From contig NZ_SOMG01000006.1 of the NCBI RefSeq assembly GCF_004402045.1, positions 1 to 53,936 of the forward strand: a DNA stretch of 53,936 nt, written 5' to 3'. Below the pieces are notes generated by a model that was not told the origin of the DNA, did not search any database, and was given only the letters and a program-made list of their open reading frames with translations. Numbering within the stretch: position 1 is the stretch's first letter; each line of letters begins with the position of its first letter. The position numbers and the translations under genes are program-made. Positions 36,001-42,554 of this stretch are shown here, in pieces. The DNA is from Lelliottia nimipressuralis. Lineage in GTDB: Bacteria; Pseudomonadota; Gammaproteobacteria; Enterobacterales; Enterobacteriaceae.

Positions 36001-36807
36001 GGGAAGAATGCGGTTGAGAATAATGCGCTAAGTGTTGCTCAAAACAAATCCCGCTCTCAGGAAATGGCTCAGTGCCAGGGTGCTGCTGCTTGCGAGAAAG
36101 ATGTTGTTGATAAGTACAAGAAAATCAACGCTGAGCAGCATGAGAGTGTGGTTGGTTGTAAAGGTGCACAAGAGTGTGTAGATAAGGCAAATGAAGTCGG
36201 TAAGATACAGGCTGATTATGCTAATCGTACTAATGAGCTTCTGGAAAAAGCTCGCGTTGATGGTAGTCTGAGTCCTGAAGAACAGAATGAACTTTCTATT
36301 CTTCAGGTGACAACTATCCAGCTTGAAGCAGACAGAAATGCAGCAATCCACAATGCGCTGATGTCTGGTGATTCGCCGGAAGCGAAGCAACTTGCGATAA
36401 ACTCGTTAGCGCAGTTGGCCGGAACCAGCGCGGCAGGAATTGCAGCGGGAATCGGGAAGTCAGGGGCGAAAGGAAGCCCATTACCTACGCCTCAACCAAC
36501 TGTTGCAGCTAATGGCTTGGTGTATAAATCGAATCCAAAACATACTCCAGGCCAGCCGAGTAACAGGCCTGATGCAGGTATTGAACCTAAGGATTCGATT
36601 AGCCTCTTTGAGCAATCTATTCCAAGTACAAAACAATATCCGAATAAAGAAGTTAGATTTGCAGTTGATAGCCAGGGTAATGTACACCGTTTTGTTGGTA
36701 CGAATGGTGAGTATCACTGGAACGGAAGTACCGCAGATAAAAACGCTTTGACCAGTGATCAAATACCAACTTCAATCCAGAAACAATTAGGAGTCCGGAT
36801 AAAATGA
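27070..36807 (+). CDS. cdiA: CdiA, contact-dependent inhibition effector
   Basis: A 3245-aa filamentous TpsA effector. The signal sequence (about 1-33) is followed by the TPS secretion domain (about 34-330, with [12 protein letters not shown] near 138-149) and long FHA-1 repeats. An AT-richer insert with a few Cys at about residues 1437-1630 fits the receptor-binding domain. A Tyr/Pro-rich segment near 1740-1800 leads into FHA-2 repeats (about 1900-2700). The VENN boundary is at residues 2982-2985, with a 264-residue toxin region after it. CdiA is carried on the cell surface and delivers its C-terminus into touching neighbours. The stop overlaps the immunity gene start. The ATG is followed by a second ATG; either could be used. 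Confidence 0.93.
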   Translation: MMKQDQVRFSQRALSALLSVLLATQPLLPAMAATLTPSGNTQVDKAANGVPVVNIATPNQSGISHNKYNDYNVGKEGLILNNATGQLNQTQLGGLIQNNPNLKAGQEAKGIINEVTGANRSTLQGYTEVAGKAANVIVANPYGITCNGCGFINTPNVTLTTGKPVLDASGKLQSLDVTKGAVTIEGAGLNGSQSDAVSIISRATEINAQLHAKDLRIVAGANRVAADGSVSALKGEGEAPKVAVDTGAMGGMYANRIRLVSSETGVGVNLGNLNARQGEINLDTRGRLAVNNSLSSGAITAKGQSVTLTGDHKAGGELSIASQGDIELNQSTLLSDKNLHLNAGNNLALNGGKLTSGQNMTLSGKQIQQNRTGQANAANAIALTSSDSAALKGQLTAGTQLNITAGMLKNEGQWAAAEAVAINAQRVENLGAVQGKSLTVMAESVTSSGSLTSGSTLDIAASTVTLQGNTGAKGTANIIASGKLENSGELVSDDTLTLNAAQIVNSGTLSGARGLTTSAKTFTASEKSVTHSEGDLALNNTDTTLAGETSAGGTLTLQGRSLNTTATAQTQGNGISLDVLNAKLEGTQAAKDSLVLKADNTLIHTGKSSASVLKVETGHLSNSGTLTASSLAINSPDVINSGLIHAEATLSLVTRLLDNRSSGVLYSPAALSLSLSELKNAGIITSDAALSLSGSTLTNGGELSGASLAIDYDTLSNSAGGLLLAHGANRITARSVSSAGSIVGNTLTLNADRLESAGLLQGDSALSLTAGILDLLADSRTLTDGALSLSGTTLTTAGQLQGENLSIRGRDWNNSGSSLATGSLNASTSGTLSNTGDLMSQGNSTLNAVDTVNNGNMLSAGELSLIGKTLRNNGTVQGNRVTAHQDSITNSGTLTGIAALTLAARLEMAAPLLTLVNDASGSLLTAGDLSVTGGDLRNTGQWQGKRVLIHAQALTNGGAIQAEDLLDAQIDSTLTGTTGSKITSNGELALSALTLVNSGQWIAKHLTLQANTLTNSGEITGVDTLSVAVNQMNNQAGGKLLSAGALVLDTGNATNAGQIQGKTTFVTSGQLINSGRLQGEALTLNASGALSNTASGVLLSENALTVSAATLNNQGTIQGGGESVVKATTRMQNDGKLLSGDSLTLTAPDLANSSSGLVQAVRLLLDVVNAVNNGRILATDNAELRGTTLTNDGMLQGADLLINYQKLNNSGTALGTTSLTVKGDAIANSTSGKLFSAGNLTLDSGTLNNAGQIVALGDVTLHLLSALEFSGTLAASSNLSLTAQGDITNNGTMQGNGLVLSAGGVLTNNGQVTAGNGHSTFSAQRILLNAAGSLSAGGDVAFNSLSDITVNGFTGTAGSLTMNAAGTLLNTALIYAANNMQLFADRIHNVYGDILAGNSLWMQKNAAGAASSEVVNTSGNIETQKGDITIITAHLLNERDGSNSNTQIIDLDNPSWVGDSSFVVSLDDMEEGSYSTVKKRTDVWVGSCMSFPTYPGACTMDEPFFTTSYRINNSGQTKRFAIKRTEVDVSSAGHAARIASANNLNITANYLDNSGSNILANSDISLKGTQLNNQSYQASSETEYLVYTASTINAGGITYTLTGREVESENTANVVRAVIQAGGNVSATFTTDISNTLVTANTDGFSNTITAPTLTPLSNQSIANGEQAESLVETDTQDITTPQWRDALSDALKDISGGSSLSDQNASSGNYPLPSGNNGYFVPSTDPDSPYLITVNPKLDGLGNVDDSLFDGLYDLLGIKPGDAPRETNSAYTDRNQFLGSAYFLDRLGLNPDRDYRFLGDAAFDTRYVSNAILNQTGSRYINGIGSDLDQMRYLMDSAAAQQHALGLKFGVALTAAQVAALDHSLLWWEAASINGQTVMIPKVYLSPKDVTVHSGSVISGNNVQLAGGNVINSGSTIAAQNGLTIDSSNSLSNLNAGLLSAGGGLNLSALGDINNIGSTISGKTVGLESVTGSVNNVTRVQQWNVDAGNVHFSGTDIGKTASITATDGLTMRAGQDINVTGANVSAGGSLAMAAGNDINITANEIATSEGRAGRNRATTETASVTHQGSTLSAGEDLTLQAGNDVNARAAAMAAEGDVGIQAGRDVNLLAEASTERSSSQAKKKTAIDESVRQQGTEIASGGNTAIVAGRDVTAQAAEVTAQGDIGVAAGRDVNLTTATESDYRYREQTKTSSGFLSKKTTHTIEEDSVTREKGSLLSGDNVTVSAGNNLLVKGSAVAGDGDVSLSAGNNVDIVAATNTDTSWRFKETKKSGLMGTGGIGFTIGSSKTTHDLREQGTTQSESFSTVGSTGGNVSITAGKQAHIGGADIIAQKDISLTGDSVVIEPGHDKRTRDERFEQKSSGLTVALSGAAGSAVNNAVTTARDAKGESDDRLAALKATKAALSGVQASQGAEMAQINGDPNSGIGVSVSLSSQKSKSEQHMQSDTVAGSTLNAGSNLAITATGKGKGDNSGDILIGGSQLKVGGDTALVAANDIVLGGAASTQQTTGKNSSSGGGAGVSIGGGKSGYGIGVFANVNASKGSEKGDGTAWTETTLDSGGMVSMTSGRDAILKGAQVSGDKIVADIGRDLWMSSQQDSNDYKSTQNSAAAGGSFSFGSMTGSGYISASQDKMKSTYDSVQEQTGLFAGEGGFDVTVGRHTQLDGAVIASTATADKNSLDTGTLGFRDIHNEADYKVSHSGISLSGGGDFGGDAFKGNLPGGVVSAAGSSGHAEGTTQAAVGEGNITVRDTANQQQDVANLSRDTEHANDSISPIFDKEKEQKRLAQVSAISDIGGQVADIARTQGELNALKEARKTHPDLTVEQLKETPEYRDEQAKFGTGSTIQRGIQAATAALQGLAGGDLTAALAGASAPELANYIGHGMGIDDNAAAKAIAHAILGGTVAALQGNSAAAGAAGAVTGELAANAIMASLYPGKAVSDLSEEQKQTVSTLATISAGMAGGIAGDSTASAASGAQGGKNAVENNALSVAQNKSRSQEMAQCQGAAACEKDVVDKYKKINAEQHESVVGCKGAQECVDKANEVGKIQADYANRTNELLEKARVDGSLSPEEQNELSILQVTTIQLEADRNAAIHNALMSGDSPEAKQLAINSLAQLAGTSAAGIAAGIGKSGAKGSPLPTPQPTVAANGLVYKSNPKHTPGQPSNRPDAGIEPKDSISLFEQSIPSTKQYPNKEVRFAVDSQGNVHRFVGTNGEYHWNGSTADKNALTSDQIPTSIQKQLGVRIK
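31381..31960 (+). other. AT-rich insert in cdiA, probable receptor-binding domain
   Basis: In codons about 1437-1630 the regular FHA repeat is interrupted by non-repetitive sequence with [16 protein letters not shown] and other unique segments, and base composition becomes visibly more AT-rich. In known CdiA proteins the receptor-binding domain occupies this central position and varies between lineages. The receptor cannot be inferred. Confidence 0.55.
34024..34054 (+). repeat. 31-bp seam repeat, copy 1 (inside cdiA)
   Basis: The segment GGCAAACAGGCGCATATCGG plus eleven further bases encodes [10 protein letters not shown] in the FHA-2 region. It is identical at 37355-37385 and 40306-40336. 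Confidence 0.9.
34340..36030 (+). repeat. 1.7-kb diverged direct repeat, copy A (cdiA FHA-2/pre-toxin)
   Basis: This part of cdiA aligns throughout with about 37470-39180 in the orphan unit. Long near-identical stretches include the [18 protein letters not shown] and [19 protein letters not shown] regions. It provides homology for swapping toxin ends. Confidence 0.85.
36013..36807 (+). other. CdiA-CT toxin region of the main effector
   Basis: Beginning at VENN (36013-36024) the DNA turns AT-rich. The first part (about 2986-3130) has two Cys pairs (CQGAAAC, CKGAQEC) and helices, as expected for a cytoplasm-entry domain. The terminal ~100 residues contain [30 protein letters not shown] and YHWNGST, a combination seen in polymorphic toxin C-termini. 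I suspect a small RNase-like fold but cannot assign a family. Confidence 0.6.
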
Positions 36808-37265
36808 TTTATGGCGATCCCTTTTTTTTTGCTCTCCAGTTTGATGTTGTTGAATGCTGGAACGATCCGGGTGATATCTGGAAAAATGGCCTTTTTACTT
36901 TATATATTGAGGGTAAAAAACTGTTTGATGCCGTAGATGCTGTTGAGTTACGAACTACGTTTAGTTTTTATTCAAAAGCACCAGTTAATGATCTGGTTAT
37001 CAACGATTTAGATATTTGTTCGGATGAGCTTTACAAGAATGCTAAAGATTATTTTCTTGGTGACGGTGAAGAATTGATTGATGGCTTATTTGATATGACA
37101 TGTGTCCCGATGGAAGATAATCGTTGCTATCTTTACTTTATCAAGACAAGTATCGGAGATAGGCTTGTATGGAGTACCAGCACTAGCGATAGTATAAACG
37201 AAACAGTTCTCCCGCCTGGAACAATTCTTAATGTAATTAACAGATTAAAAGACTGTCATTTATAA
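36804..37265 (+). CDS. cdiI: CdiI immunity protein, Imm42-like
   Basis: A 153-aa acidic protein starting at an ATGA overlap with cdiA, the standard place for the cognate immunity gene. The N-terminus ([20 protein letters not shown]) resembles the Imm42 family of immunity proteins. It should bind and block the toxin end of CdiA in the producing cell. The AT-rich composition matches the toxin-coding end. An intrinsic terminator begins at its stop codon. Confidence 0.82.
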   Translation: MIYGDPFFFALQFDVVECWNDPGDIWKNGLFTLYIEGKKLFDAVDAVELRTTFSFYSKAPVNDLVINDLDICSDELYKNAKDYFLGDGEELIDGLFDMTCVPMEDNRCYLYFIKTSIGDRLVWSTSTSDSINETVLPPGTILNVINRLKDCHL

Positions 37266-37297
37266 AAAGATCCCAGCCTCAGCGGTGGGATCTTTTT
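37264..37297 (+). terminator. Intrinsic terminator after the first immunity gene
   Basis: AAAAAGATCCCA and TGGGATCTTTTT form a stem around a ten-base loop, followed by T residues. It closes the cdiBAI transcript and should leave the downstream cassette without read-through. Confidence 0.88.
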
Positions 37298-37302
37298 AAC
37301 CG

Positions 37303-37338
37303 TCACCCCTTAACCGGCTCGATCATCAGTCTCCCCTA
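37303..37338 (-). pseudogene. symE-like 3' remnant, first copy
   Basis: On the minus strand this short piece reads GRLMIEPVKG then stop, corresponding to the C-terminal end of a short SymE-like toxin. It abuts a cdiA fragment from 37340 on, so the rest of the gene has been replaced. Alone it would be unconvincing; the parallel remnant at 40141 supports it. Confidence 0.45.
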
Positions 37339-37339
37339 C

Positions 37340-37403
37340 GTCAGTATTACGGCAGGCAAACAGGCGCATATCGGCGGGGCGGATACGCAGGCGGCGCTGT
37401 CCG
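37340..37403 (+). pseudogene. Frameshifted cdiA FHA-2 fragment at a recombination seam
   Basis: In frame this reads [20 protein letters not shown] and continues into a sequence equal to CdiA AALSGVQA. Relative to full-length CdiA about 75 codons are missing between GGAD and AALSG. A frameshift just downstream separates this piece from the long open frame that starts at 37404. Confidence 0.7.
37355..37385 (+). repeat. 31-bp seam repeat, copy 2 (start of orphan cassette)
   Basis: This is identical to 34024-34054 and lies at the very start of the orphan cdiA fragment, directly after the symE-like remnant. It marks the homology at which cassettes joined. Confidence 0.9.
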
Positions 37404-39812
37404 GTGTACAGGCCGGACAGCGCCGTGGCGCTGGACCAGGCGAAAGGCGGCTCGGACAGACGCAATAACAACACCATCGGCATCAGCGCGTCGATTGGCT
37501 CACAGTCGTCCAAATCCTCATCGCATACGGAGAGCGAGACGACGGGCAGCACCCTGAGTGCGGGCAATAACGTCACGATAAAAGCCACCGGCAGTGACAT
37601 CACCGTGGCGGGCAGCCAGATTAAGGCCGGGAAGGACGTGATGCTGGATGCGGCGCGGGACGTCAACCTGATAGCCTCGCAGGACACGCAGCAGACAACG
37701 GGTAAAAACAGCAGCAGCGGTGGCAGCCTGGGTGTCGGGGTGGGCGTCGGCTCTGGCGGGGCGGGCATCAGCATCTCGGCGAACGCCAACAGCAGCAAGG
37801 GGCACGAGAAGGGCAACGGCGTCTGGCAGAACGAGACCACGGTGGATGCGGGTAACCGCGAGACCATCAACACCGGGCGCGACGCGACAATCGCCGGTGC
37901 GCAGGTGAGCGGCGAAACCGTGGTGGCAGATATCGGGCGCGACCTGACGATTGCCAGCACTCAGGACAGTGACCACTACAACAGCAAGCAGAACAGCGTC
38001 AGCGGCGGTGTGGGTTACACCTTTGGTGCTGGCGGTTTCTCCGGCAGCATCAACGTCAGTCGCGACAAAATGACCAGCGACTACGACTCGGTGCAGGAGC
38101 AGAGCGGGCTGTTTGCAGGCAGCGGCGGGTTTGACGTGACGGTGGGCAACCATACGCAGCTCGACGGCGGGGTGATTGCCTCCACGGCGACGGCGGATAA
38201 GAACCGCCTCGATACCGGGACGCTGGGCTTCAGCGATATCCACAACCAGGCGGACTTTAAGACCGAACATCAGGGCGCGGGCATCAGTTCGGGCGGCAGC
38301 ATCGGCGAGCAGTTTGTCGGGAATATGGCGAACGCTCTGCTGGCCGGAGGCGGTAACAGCGGTCACGCGGAAGGTACGACGCAGGCGGCGGTGAGCGAGG
38401 GGACGCTCATCATCCGTGACAAGGAGAACCAGAAGCAGGATGTGGCGGACCTGAGCCGCGACGCGGAGCATGCCAACGGCAGCATCAGCCCGATTTTTGA
38501 CAAGGAGAAGGAGCAGCAGCGCCTGCAGGAAGTGCAGCTGATTGGTGAGATTGGCTCGCAGGCGGTGGATATTGCGAACACGCAGGGGGAGATAAACGGA
38601 CTGAATGCAGGCAGAAAAGAGCTTGCAGATAAAGGGATAACCGAGCCGGGGGCGGATGCCAGCGACGAGGCTAAAGCCGCATATCAGAATGCCCTGCGCG
38701 AAACCGGTGCGTATAAGACCACGACGGCGAAATACGGCACGGGCAGTGACCTGCAGCGGGGTATCCAGGCGGCGACGGCCGCGCTTCAGGGGCTGGCGGG
38801 CAGCGATCTGACGGCGGCGCTGGCGGGGGCATCGGCGCCGGAGCTGGCGTATCGTATTGGTCATGGCATGGGGATCGATGACAATACGGCAGCGAAAACC
38901 ATTGCGCATGCCATCCTGGGCGGTGCGGTTGCGGCGCTGCAGGGGAATAATGCAGCAGCGGGTGCGGCAGGCGCGGCGACCGGTGAACTTGCGGCGAAGG
39001 CGATAGCGGGTATGCTGTATCCGGGTAAAGCGGTCAGCGACCTGAGCGAGGAGCAGAAGCAGACGGTCAGTGCACTGGCGACGATATCGGCGGGAATGGC
39101 AGGTGGACTCGCGGGGGACAGTACAGCGTCGGCGATGACAGGGGCGCTGGCCGGGAAAAACTCGGCTGAGTCGAATTCACTTGCACATGTTCTGGCAGCG
39201 GCAGAGAAAGAAAAGCCTGGCACGATAGCGAAATACCAGGCCGCCAGAGAAGCCATGTGTAAGCAGGACCCGGAAGCGTGTCGCCAGGCAGTGAATGAGG
39301 CGGCGAGCCTGGGGCTGGATTTTGTGCCAATAGTTGGGGATATTAAGGGGTTCCACGAGGCTGAAACGGCGCTGGATTATCTTGCTGCGGCAGTTGGGCT
39401 GATACCGGGGGCGGGTGATGTAGCGGGTAAGACGCTCAAGGCGGCGGAAAAGGCTCTGAAGGCCGGAGATGTTGAAACAGCGTCTAAGCTGATAAATAAA
39501 GCCAGTGATGAAGTTTATACGACGCTTCCTATGGGAAGTAAACGTAACCCCATGAATCAGCCGAGTAATCCGTCTTATCAACCAGTCAGAAACCAGCCAA
39601 CAACGATCAGTAACAGGGAATATTCTGGTCATGCCTTAGACCGAATGCAGGATCGAGGGGTTACGCCTTCTGTTGTCGAAAATACGATTAAAAATGGACA
39701 ATCAACGACAAGTCGAGGTGGAACGACAGTACATTTTGATCCTGAGAGTAAAATATCAGTGGTAACAAATGAAACTGGAAGGGTGGTGACAGTTAAATAT
39801 GGAAACAAATAA
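37404..39812 (+). CDS. Orphan CdiA C-terminal fragment with DUF4258-like toxin
   Basis: An open frame of 802 codons equivalent to the last quarter of a CdiA: FHA-2 repeats, the conserved EKEQQRLQEVQLIG pre-toxin region, and a new C-terminus. It has no signal peptide, TPS domain or ribosome-binding site (GTG at 37404 is only the frame opening), and a terminator lies upstream, so it is probably silent as it stands. The VENN position reads AESN. A pre-toxin segment with FVPIVGDIKGF and GLIPGAGDVAGK follows. The last ~65 residues (YSGHALDRMQDRGVTPSVVE onward) match the DUF4258 RNase-like family. Recombination with cdiA could bring it into use. Confidence 0.8.
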   Translation: MYRPDSAVALDQAKGGSDRRNNNTIGISASIGSQSSKSSSHTESETTGSTLSAGNNVTIKATGSDITVAGSQIKAGKDVMLDAARDVNLIASQDTQQTTGKNSSSGGSLGVGVGVGSGGAGISISANANSSKGHEKGNGVWQNETTVDAGNRETINTGRDATIAGAQVSGETVVADIGRDLTIASTQDSDHYNSKQNSVSGGVGYTFGAGGFSGSINVSRDKMTSDYDSVQEQSGLFAGSGGFDVTVGNHTQLDGGVIASTATADKNRLDTGTLGFSDIHNQADFKTEHQGAGISSGGSIGEQFVGNMANALLAGGGNSGHAEGTTQAAVSEGTLIIRDKENQKQDVADLSRDAEHANGSISPIFDKEKEQQRLQEVQLIGEIGSQAVDIANTQGEINGLNAGRKELADKGITEPGADASDEAKAAYQNALRETGAYKTTTAKYGTGSDLQRGIQAATAALQGLAGSDLTAALAGASAPELAYRIGHGMGIDDNTAAKTIAHAILGGAVAALQGNNAAAGAAGAATGELAAKAIAGMLYPGKAVSDLSEEQKQTVSALATISAGMAGGLAGDSTASAMTGALAGKNSAESNSLAHVLAAAEKEKPGTIAKYQAAREAMCKQDPEACRQAVNEAASLGLDFVPIVGDIKGFHEAETALDYLAAAVGLIPGAGDVAGKTLKAAEKALKAGDVETASKLINKASDEVYTTLPMGSKRNPMNQPSNPSYQPVRNQPTTISNREYSGHALDRMQDRGVTPSVVENTIKNGQSTTSRGGTTVHFDPESKISVVTNETGRVVTVKYGNK
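37470..39180 (+). repeat. 1.7-kb diverged direct repeat, copy B (orphan unit)
   Basis: This is the partner of 34340-36030, in the same orientation about 3.1 kb downstream. Recombination between the two copies would delete the first toxin-immunity pair and fuse cdiA to the orphan toxin. Confidence 0.85.
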
Positions 39813-40101
39813 GAAAGATATCATTTGTGAATATGCGCTGAATTCGCTAGGCGACATAGCTAGTTTCGCAAGATTTGTCAGCTATGCGGAAGATCTCTCC
39901 CAATTAGATGAATTGTTTGAAAATAATAAGGATAAAGAGGATTACGAACAAATATGGTTCGAGTTAGAAATCATTAACGCACTTGCTTTATCTCAATGGG
40001 AAACTGAAGGGTATCCTTCGGATTGGAAAAAACAGTGGGAATCTAGTTACAAGCAAGATGCGTCCCATATCATGGGTGAATTACTTAACTTGTTGAAGTA
40101 A
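39799..40101 (+). CDS. Orphan immunity protein (CdiI-like)
   Basis: A 100-aa acidic, helical protein overlapping the end of the orphan toxin by 14 bp, the usual toxin-immunity overlap. I do not recognise its family. Position, size and AT-rich composition make it the likely antidote to the DUF4258-like toxin. Expression would need an internal promoter, because the cassette follows a terminator. A terminator begins a few bases after its stop. Confidence 0.7.
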   Translation: METNKKDIICEYALNSLGDIASFARFVSYAEDLSQLDELFENNKDKEDYEQIWFELEIINALALSQWETEGYPSDWKKQWESSYKQDASHIMGELLNLLK

Positions 40102-40104
40102 ATT

Positions 40105-40136
40105 GAGATCCCGGCCACCAGGCCGGGATCCTTTTA
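40105..40136 (+). terminator. Intrinsic terminator after the second immunity gene
   Basis: GATCCCGGCC and GGCCGGGATC form a perfect ten-base stem around ACCA, followed by CTTTTA. Its upper stem resembles the third terminator at 40383. Confidence 0.9.
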
Positions 40137-40140
40137 TCCG

Positions 40141-40245
40141 TCAGGCAAGCGGTTCGATCACCAGACTTCCTTGTTCCATGTTGACCGTGACCGGGGTGTC
40201 GGTGCTGAATCATGCCTCTGCCAGCAAGTTGCCGTTCAGGCGCAG
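40141..40245 (-). pseudogene. symE-like 3' remnant with nonsense codon, second copy
   Basis: The minus strand reads LRLNGNLLAEA, a TGA where SymE proteins have Gly, then FSTDTPVTVNMEQGSLVIEP and LA stop. It matches the core of the SymE AbrB-like toxin domain (compare LSGKWLANAGFIDGMPVKIR in the intact gene at 40419). The 5' part is replaced by cdiA sequence at about 40246. Confidence 0.75.
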
Positions 40246-40359
40246 GGCCAGAGCGAAAGCTTCAGCACTTTCTTCTCAACGGGCGATAACGTCAGCATTG
40301 CAGCGGGCAAACAGGCGCATATCGGCGGGGCGGATACCAGAAGAAAAAATAAGTATTAG
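40246..40359 (+). pseudogene. Third cdiA scrap (FHA-2 fragment)
   Basis: The frame reads [29 protein letters not shown] and ends TRRKNKY stop. The first part corresponds to CdiA residues around 2300-2330 (nt 33970-34054). No toxin or immunity gene follows, only a terminator, so a cassette has probably been lost here. Confidence 0.8.
40306..40336 (+). repeat. 31-bp seam repeat, copy 3 (third scrap)
   Basis: This is identical to the other two copies and lies near the end of the third cdiA scrap, after which the frame diverges and stops. Confidence 0.9.
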
Positions 40360-40382
40360 TCTTCAATATGATGATTAACTGT

Positions 40383-40409
40383 AATCCCGGCCACTGTGCC
40401 GGGATTTTA
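40383..40409 (+). terminator. Intrinsic terminator after the third cdiA scrap
   Basis: AATCCCGGCC and a GCCGGGATT arm close around a short loop and run into TTTTAT. Its presence without an immunity gene supports the loss of a cassette. Confidence 0.85.
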
Positions 40410-40418
40410 TCTTGACTG

Positions 40419-40874
40419 TCACCTACTCCGCTTAATCACCGGCACATCACCCAAATCATTCAGCGCTCCCGGAAATGTCTTCAGCCACTGCGCCACTTTC
40501 TTTTTATTAATGTTCACCACGCTCATACCTTCAAGGCATCCCCATAATTCGCGTGTATGTTGTGGCGTAATGACAATACAATCCTTCATGACCCGGATTT
40601 TGACAGGCATCCCGTCAATAAAACCTGCATTTGCGAGCCACTTGCCGCTAAGGGGAAGGTATCGACAGTCCACCCGTGAATAAAGTTCGCAACAGGCTGA
40701 ACTGTCTTCCTGCGTTTCCGCACGGGGATGAATGGGGGCAGCATCAGTCCTGTTCCCGTGCAAACGGCGAATATCATTTTTGCGTATCAGATCGCGGTTT
40801 TCAGTAATACTGTTAAAAGCATCTGATTCTGTTTTGAAAACAGTAAACTCTGGCTTAAAATTCGTCACAGCCAT
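40419..40874 (-). CDS. SymE-like type I toxin
   Basis: A 151-aa protein whose C-terminal half has the SymE signature (YLPLSGKWLANAGFIDGMPV, KDCIVITPQ), the AbrB-like fold of the SOS-induced RNA-targeting toxin SymE. The first ~65 residues are not recognised and make it longer than the 113-aa E. coli SymE. The frame is open to 40934, but GGAG lies 7-8 bp before the ATG at 40874. A LexA box 150 bp upstream fits SOS induction. An antisense SymR-type RNA is expected but not demonstrable here. It lies antisense to and downstream of the cdi cassettes. Confidence 0.78.
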   Translation of the reverse strand: MAVTNFKPEFTVFKTESDAFNSITENRDLIRKNDIRRLHGNRTDAAPIHPRAETQEDSSACCELYSRVDCRYLPLSGKWLANAGFIDGMPVKIRVMKDCIVITPQHTRELWGCLEGMSVVNINKKKVAQWLKTFPGALNDLGDVPVIKRSR

Positions 40875-41020
40875 ATTCAACTCCGTGTAAGTTGCTTTGT
40901 GGTTAGCGGCATGGAGGTGCTGATACACTTTCATGTCGCGTTCTTTAATAATATGAAAAATTATGTTCTGCTAACGCTTCCTTTACTGTGAAGTGGTTTT
41001 CTTTGCATTGATTATACCGG

Positions 41021-41038
41021 ACTGTATAAAAATTCAGT
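41021..41038. promoter_or_regulatory. LexA (SOS) box upstream of the symE-like gene
   Basis: ACTGTATAAAAATTCAGT has the CTG-N10-CAG core with an AT-rich centre, close to the LexA consensus TACTGTATATATATACAGTA. E. coli symE is SOS-controlled. The rest of 40935-41342 holds one small open frame (41089-41235) and nothing else I can identify. Confidence 0.7.
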
Positions 41039-41088
41039 CTCTGATAAAAAGATAATTTCGGGAATTGCGAAGTGGCTTCAGAAAATAT

Positions 41089-41235
41089 TCATGAACAATG
41101 TTGTTGAGTAAATAATCGCTGCCTCCGCGTTGGAATCTCTTTTTCAACCGTAACATTCGCTCCCATTACCTGTTGTCGCGCTTGTGAGCAGGTGTCATTC
41201 AGAACACCCAGCCATCCCTTCGCCCGGTTTACCAT
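41089..41235 (-). CDS. Hypothetical 48-aa protein
   Basis: A small open frame (MVNRAKGWLGVLNDTCSQAR to FTQQHCS) with an AGGA box five bases before its ATG, on the same strand as the symE-like gene. I do not recognise it. It may be a genuine small protein or the tail of a lost gene; codon use is not informative at this length. Confidence 0.3.
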   Translation of the reverse strand: MVNRAKGWLGVLNDTCSQARQQVMGANVTVEKEIPTRRQRLFTQQHCS

Positions 41236-41342
41236 AAAATTCCTAAAATGTGTAATTTGCCAGCGACATCACTTTATCCTGCTCTGGATTGTTCATCTTC
41301 CATGTTAAAATCCGCAGCAAACAACATTGTTAAGGATAAACG

Positions 41343-41702
41343 ATGAATATGAAACTTTCCCTGTTTTGCGCATATACAGGTTTCAGTAAAAAGGACTCCC
41401 CCATATGGTCAGATGTTTACGATGCGCTTCATCAGCTCAGGACGAATACTGGAAGCGTCAATATTGTAGATGTTGATAATAAAAAAACGCTCAGCATACA
41501 TTCTGATGGTATGCATTTTCTACTCTCATTAATTGATGGTAAAGACGATAAAACAAAAATAAAAAGCATCCAAAGTGCTTGTTTTGAAAGGAAGGTAAGT
41601 TTTGTTCCACCTGTTTTCTTGAGTTGCTCTCATGACCTGACAAGTGATTTCGAGTTTGTGACTGAGGTTTCCAGAACCTTTTTCATCACAGGACAGGTTT
41701 AG
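41343..41702 (+). CDS. Hypothetical protein, possible orphan immunity protein
   Basis: A 119-aa soluble protein with a good ribosome-binding site (AAGGATAAACG before ATG), AT-rich like the immunity genes upstream. It begins MNMKLSLFCAYTGFSKKDSP and has no recognisable domain, signal or membrane segment. It lies at the distal end of the cdi array and is followed by 222 bp of unremarkable sequence. A stranded immunity gene is plausible from position only. Confidence 0.6.
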   Translation: MNMKLSLFCAYTGFSKKDSPIWSDVYDALHQLRTNTGSVNIVDVDNKKTLSIHSDGMHFLLSLIDGKDDKTKIKSIQSACFERKVSFVPPVFLSCSHDLTSDFEFVTEVSRTFFITGQV

Positions 41703-41924
41703 CGTTTTGCTGCATTAAAACAACCTGTTAAATCTGGCATTAAAATTCCACACACATTTATTTAAATCATTATGCCTAATGAAAAGTAGGTTGTGTTCGT
41801 CTATTTCATATTTTTTCTGAATTATTCTCAAACCAGACAAACCTTGTCCAGATTCATCCCGTGGTAGGCTATGTTGTACATCGCGTAATGAAGCCGTTAA
41901 TGCCTCAGGAAAGAATAAACAACA

Positions 41925-42554
41925 ATGACGAAAATACTGCTTGTGGATGACCATCCGGCAATCTGCTTTGCACTCAAGGTGTTACTGGAAAAAAATCCGG
42001 ATTTTACCGTGACAACATCCTCCGGCGAGAACCTGCTGGCGCTGCTGCACCGGGAGCTGCCGTCGCTGTTAATCCTCGATCTGGAACTCAAAAATGCCGA
42101 CGGGCTGGATCTCCTTCCGCGCATCAAACATCACTTCCCTGCGCTCAGGGTGCTGGTTTACACCAACCAGCCAGCGGAGATCTACGCACTGCGTACGCTG
42201 AAGGCCGGGGCGAGCGGGTTTATTAATAAAAGCCTGGCGCTGGATCGCGTCGAGCCTGTTTGTCAGCTGCTGCTGGACGGCTATCACTGTTTCCCGGAAG
42301 AAACATTCACGAAAGTCGTTGAGGCTACTGAAATAAAACATGACACCCGGTCGCTGCTGGCGAGTTTCTCCGATCGTGAAATTGCGGTGCTGAACTATCT
42401 GAAGCAGGGCAAAAGCAACAAGGATATTGCCGATCGGCTGGCGCTCAGCAACAAAACCATCAGCACCTATAAGGCGCGAATGATGAAAAAAAGCGGTTTT
42501 GCGCATTTTGAACAACTTTTCGATCTTATAGATACCTCAGAGCCAGAGACGTGA
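41925..42554 (+). CDS. LuxR/FixJ-type response regulator (BvgA/EvgA-like)
   Basis: A 209-aa two-domain regulator. The receiver domain (1-120) has the acidic pair D8/D9, the phosphoacceptor D52 in LLILDLELKN and the conserved lysine in GFINKSL. The C-terminal LuxR helix-turn-helix lies at about 145-205 (LSNKTISTYKARMMKK). Its stop overlaps the GTG start of the hybrid kinase, so the pair is co-translated. Organisation and kinase type resemble EvgAS/BvgAS, but overall similarity is not enough to use those names. Targets are unknown. Confidence 0.88.
   Translation: MTKILLVDDHPAICFALKVLLEKNPDFTVTTSSGENLLALLHRELPSLLILDLELKNADGLDLLPRIKHHFPALRVLVYTNQPAEIYALRTLKAGASGFINKSLALDRVEPVCQLLLDGYHCFPEETFTKVVEATEIKHDTRSLLASFSDREIAVLNYLKQGKSNKDIADRLALSNKTISTYKARMMKKSGFAHFEQLFDLIDTSEPET

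Noticed and set aside
27070..36807. Regular repeats inside cdiA as a possible CRISPR or minisatellite
   Set aside because: The periodicity is protein-level FHA repetition with diverged DNA, without identical repeats and unique spacers. No CRISPR array was seen anywhere.
40171..40359. Open frame across the third cdiA scrap starting MFHVDRDRGV
   Set aside because: Its 5' half is antisense symE-like DNA and its 3' half a cdiA scrap; the frame is an accidental fusion.
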